Source of the DNA: Patiria pectinifera
Lineage: Eukaryota; Echinodermata; Asteroidea; Valvatida; Asterinidae
Assembly (NCBI GenBank): GCA_029964075.1
Contig: CM057130.1
Span: 992,001-1,056,000 of the forward strand
Length of the DNA stretch: 64,000 nt
Direction: 5' to 3'
Shown here in pieces: positions 63,835 through 64,000 of the stretch (the first letter of the stretch is position 1; each line of letters starts with the position of its first letter). The notes under the pieces are model-generated. The model made no database searches. It was not told where the DNA came from and saw only the letters and a list, made by a program, of their open reading frames with translations. A program made the position numbers and the translations under genes.

Positions 63835-64000
63835 TTTAAGGGGCCATGCAAATAGAGGCGTAAATCCCGTGAATGGGGTATATATCCCCCACTTTTTGAC
63901 CGGGGGTTGGGGGCTGGGCTATTGAATCATCCCCCAACTCTTTTTTTTTAGATGAGAAAAAAATGTGTACAAGTTTTGGGGGTATTTTTTTAACATCCCA
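63835..64000. repeat. Partial repeat at the window end
   Basis: GGGGTATATATCCCCC hairpin, GGGGGTTGGGGGC and T8 tracts resemble other G/C-tract repeats in the window. Cut by the window edge. Confidence 0.35.

Noticed and set aside
1-64000. CRISPR arrays, bacterial operons or phage genes
   Set aside because: Spliced genes, animal-type retroelements and tRNA-derived SINEs show this is animal nuclear DNA. The regular repeats lack unique spacers.

Overview
This window looks like one stretch of a large, repeat-rich animal genome, most likely a marine invertebrate deuterostome such as an echinoderm or hemichordate. That placement is an inference from several signs. Coding sequence is split by introns with GT-AG borders. 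The words AGGCCTA and ACATGTACATG recur throughout. The repeats are BEL/Pao LTR elements, APE-type non-LTR elements, tRNA-derived SINEs, and hAT-like and Mutator-like non-autonomous DNA transposons. No bacterial operon, rRNA gene, CRISPR array or intact tRNA gene is visible.

Layout. 0.2-6.5 kb: two arrays of a 36-bp minisatellite flank a 4-kb interval with a decayed reverse transcriptase, two phase-compatible exons of an unknown gene, and a LINE-type 3' tail. 6.7-10.3 kb: SINEs, twin 470-bp MITEs, and a hAT-like element (hAT-1) inserted into a SINE. 10.4-16.9 kb: inverted and degenerate repeats, plus two candidate exons near 14.5-15.3 kb. 17.1-23.0 kb: a tandem array of about 405-430 bp units, interrupted by a 2.2-kb block and a second hAT-like element (hAT-2). 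24.8 kb: a candidate Cys-rich exon on the minus strand. 28.0-34.6 kb: minus-strand LINE remains, interrupted by an 8-bp-TSD MITE and a third hAT-like element (hAT-3), which itself contains a Mutator-like element with 127-bp inverted repeats. 36.8-39.2 kb: a second copy of the 2.2-kb block, followed by an inverted-repeat element carrying AAGATGGCGGC words. 42.96-50.29 kb: a complete-length BEL/Pao retrotransposon with two 736-bp LTRs, a tRNA-Tyr primer site and a 5-bp target duplication. Its coding region is broken. 50.5-51.6 kb: degraded copies of earlier elements.

The best-supported host gene is on the minus strand at 53,315-55,659. It has five exons and encodes a 165-residue secreted protein with one saposin-B domain. 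All splice phases agree, the six-cysteine spacing fits the family, and there is a TATA box. A second possible small secreted-peptide gene lies at 60,666-60,851, behind a CRE half and a TATA box.

The most unusual pattern is the set of three hAT-like elements. All begin with CAG(A/T)GTTG and have 8-bp target duplications, but each carries at its ends an array of a different short GC-rich word: GGTCTC, AAGGCC or GACTCGAGTC. Coordinates, splice calls and repeat identities were read by eye; no alignment or database search was run.
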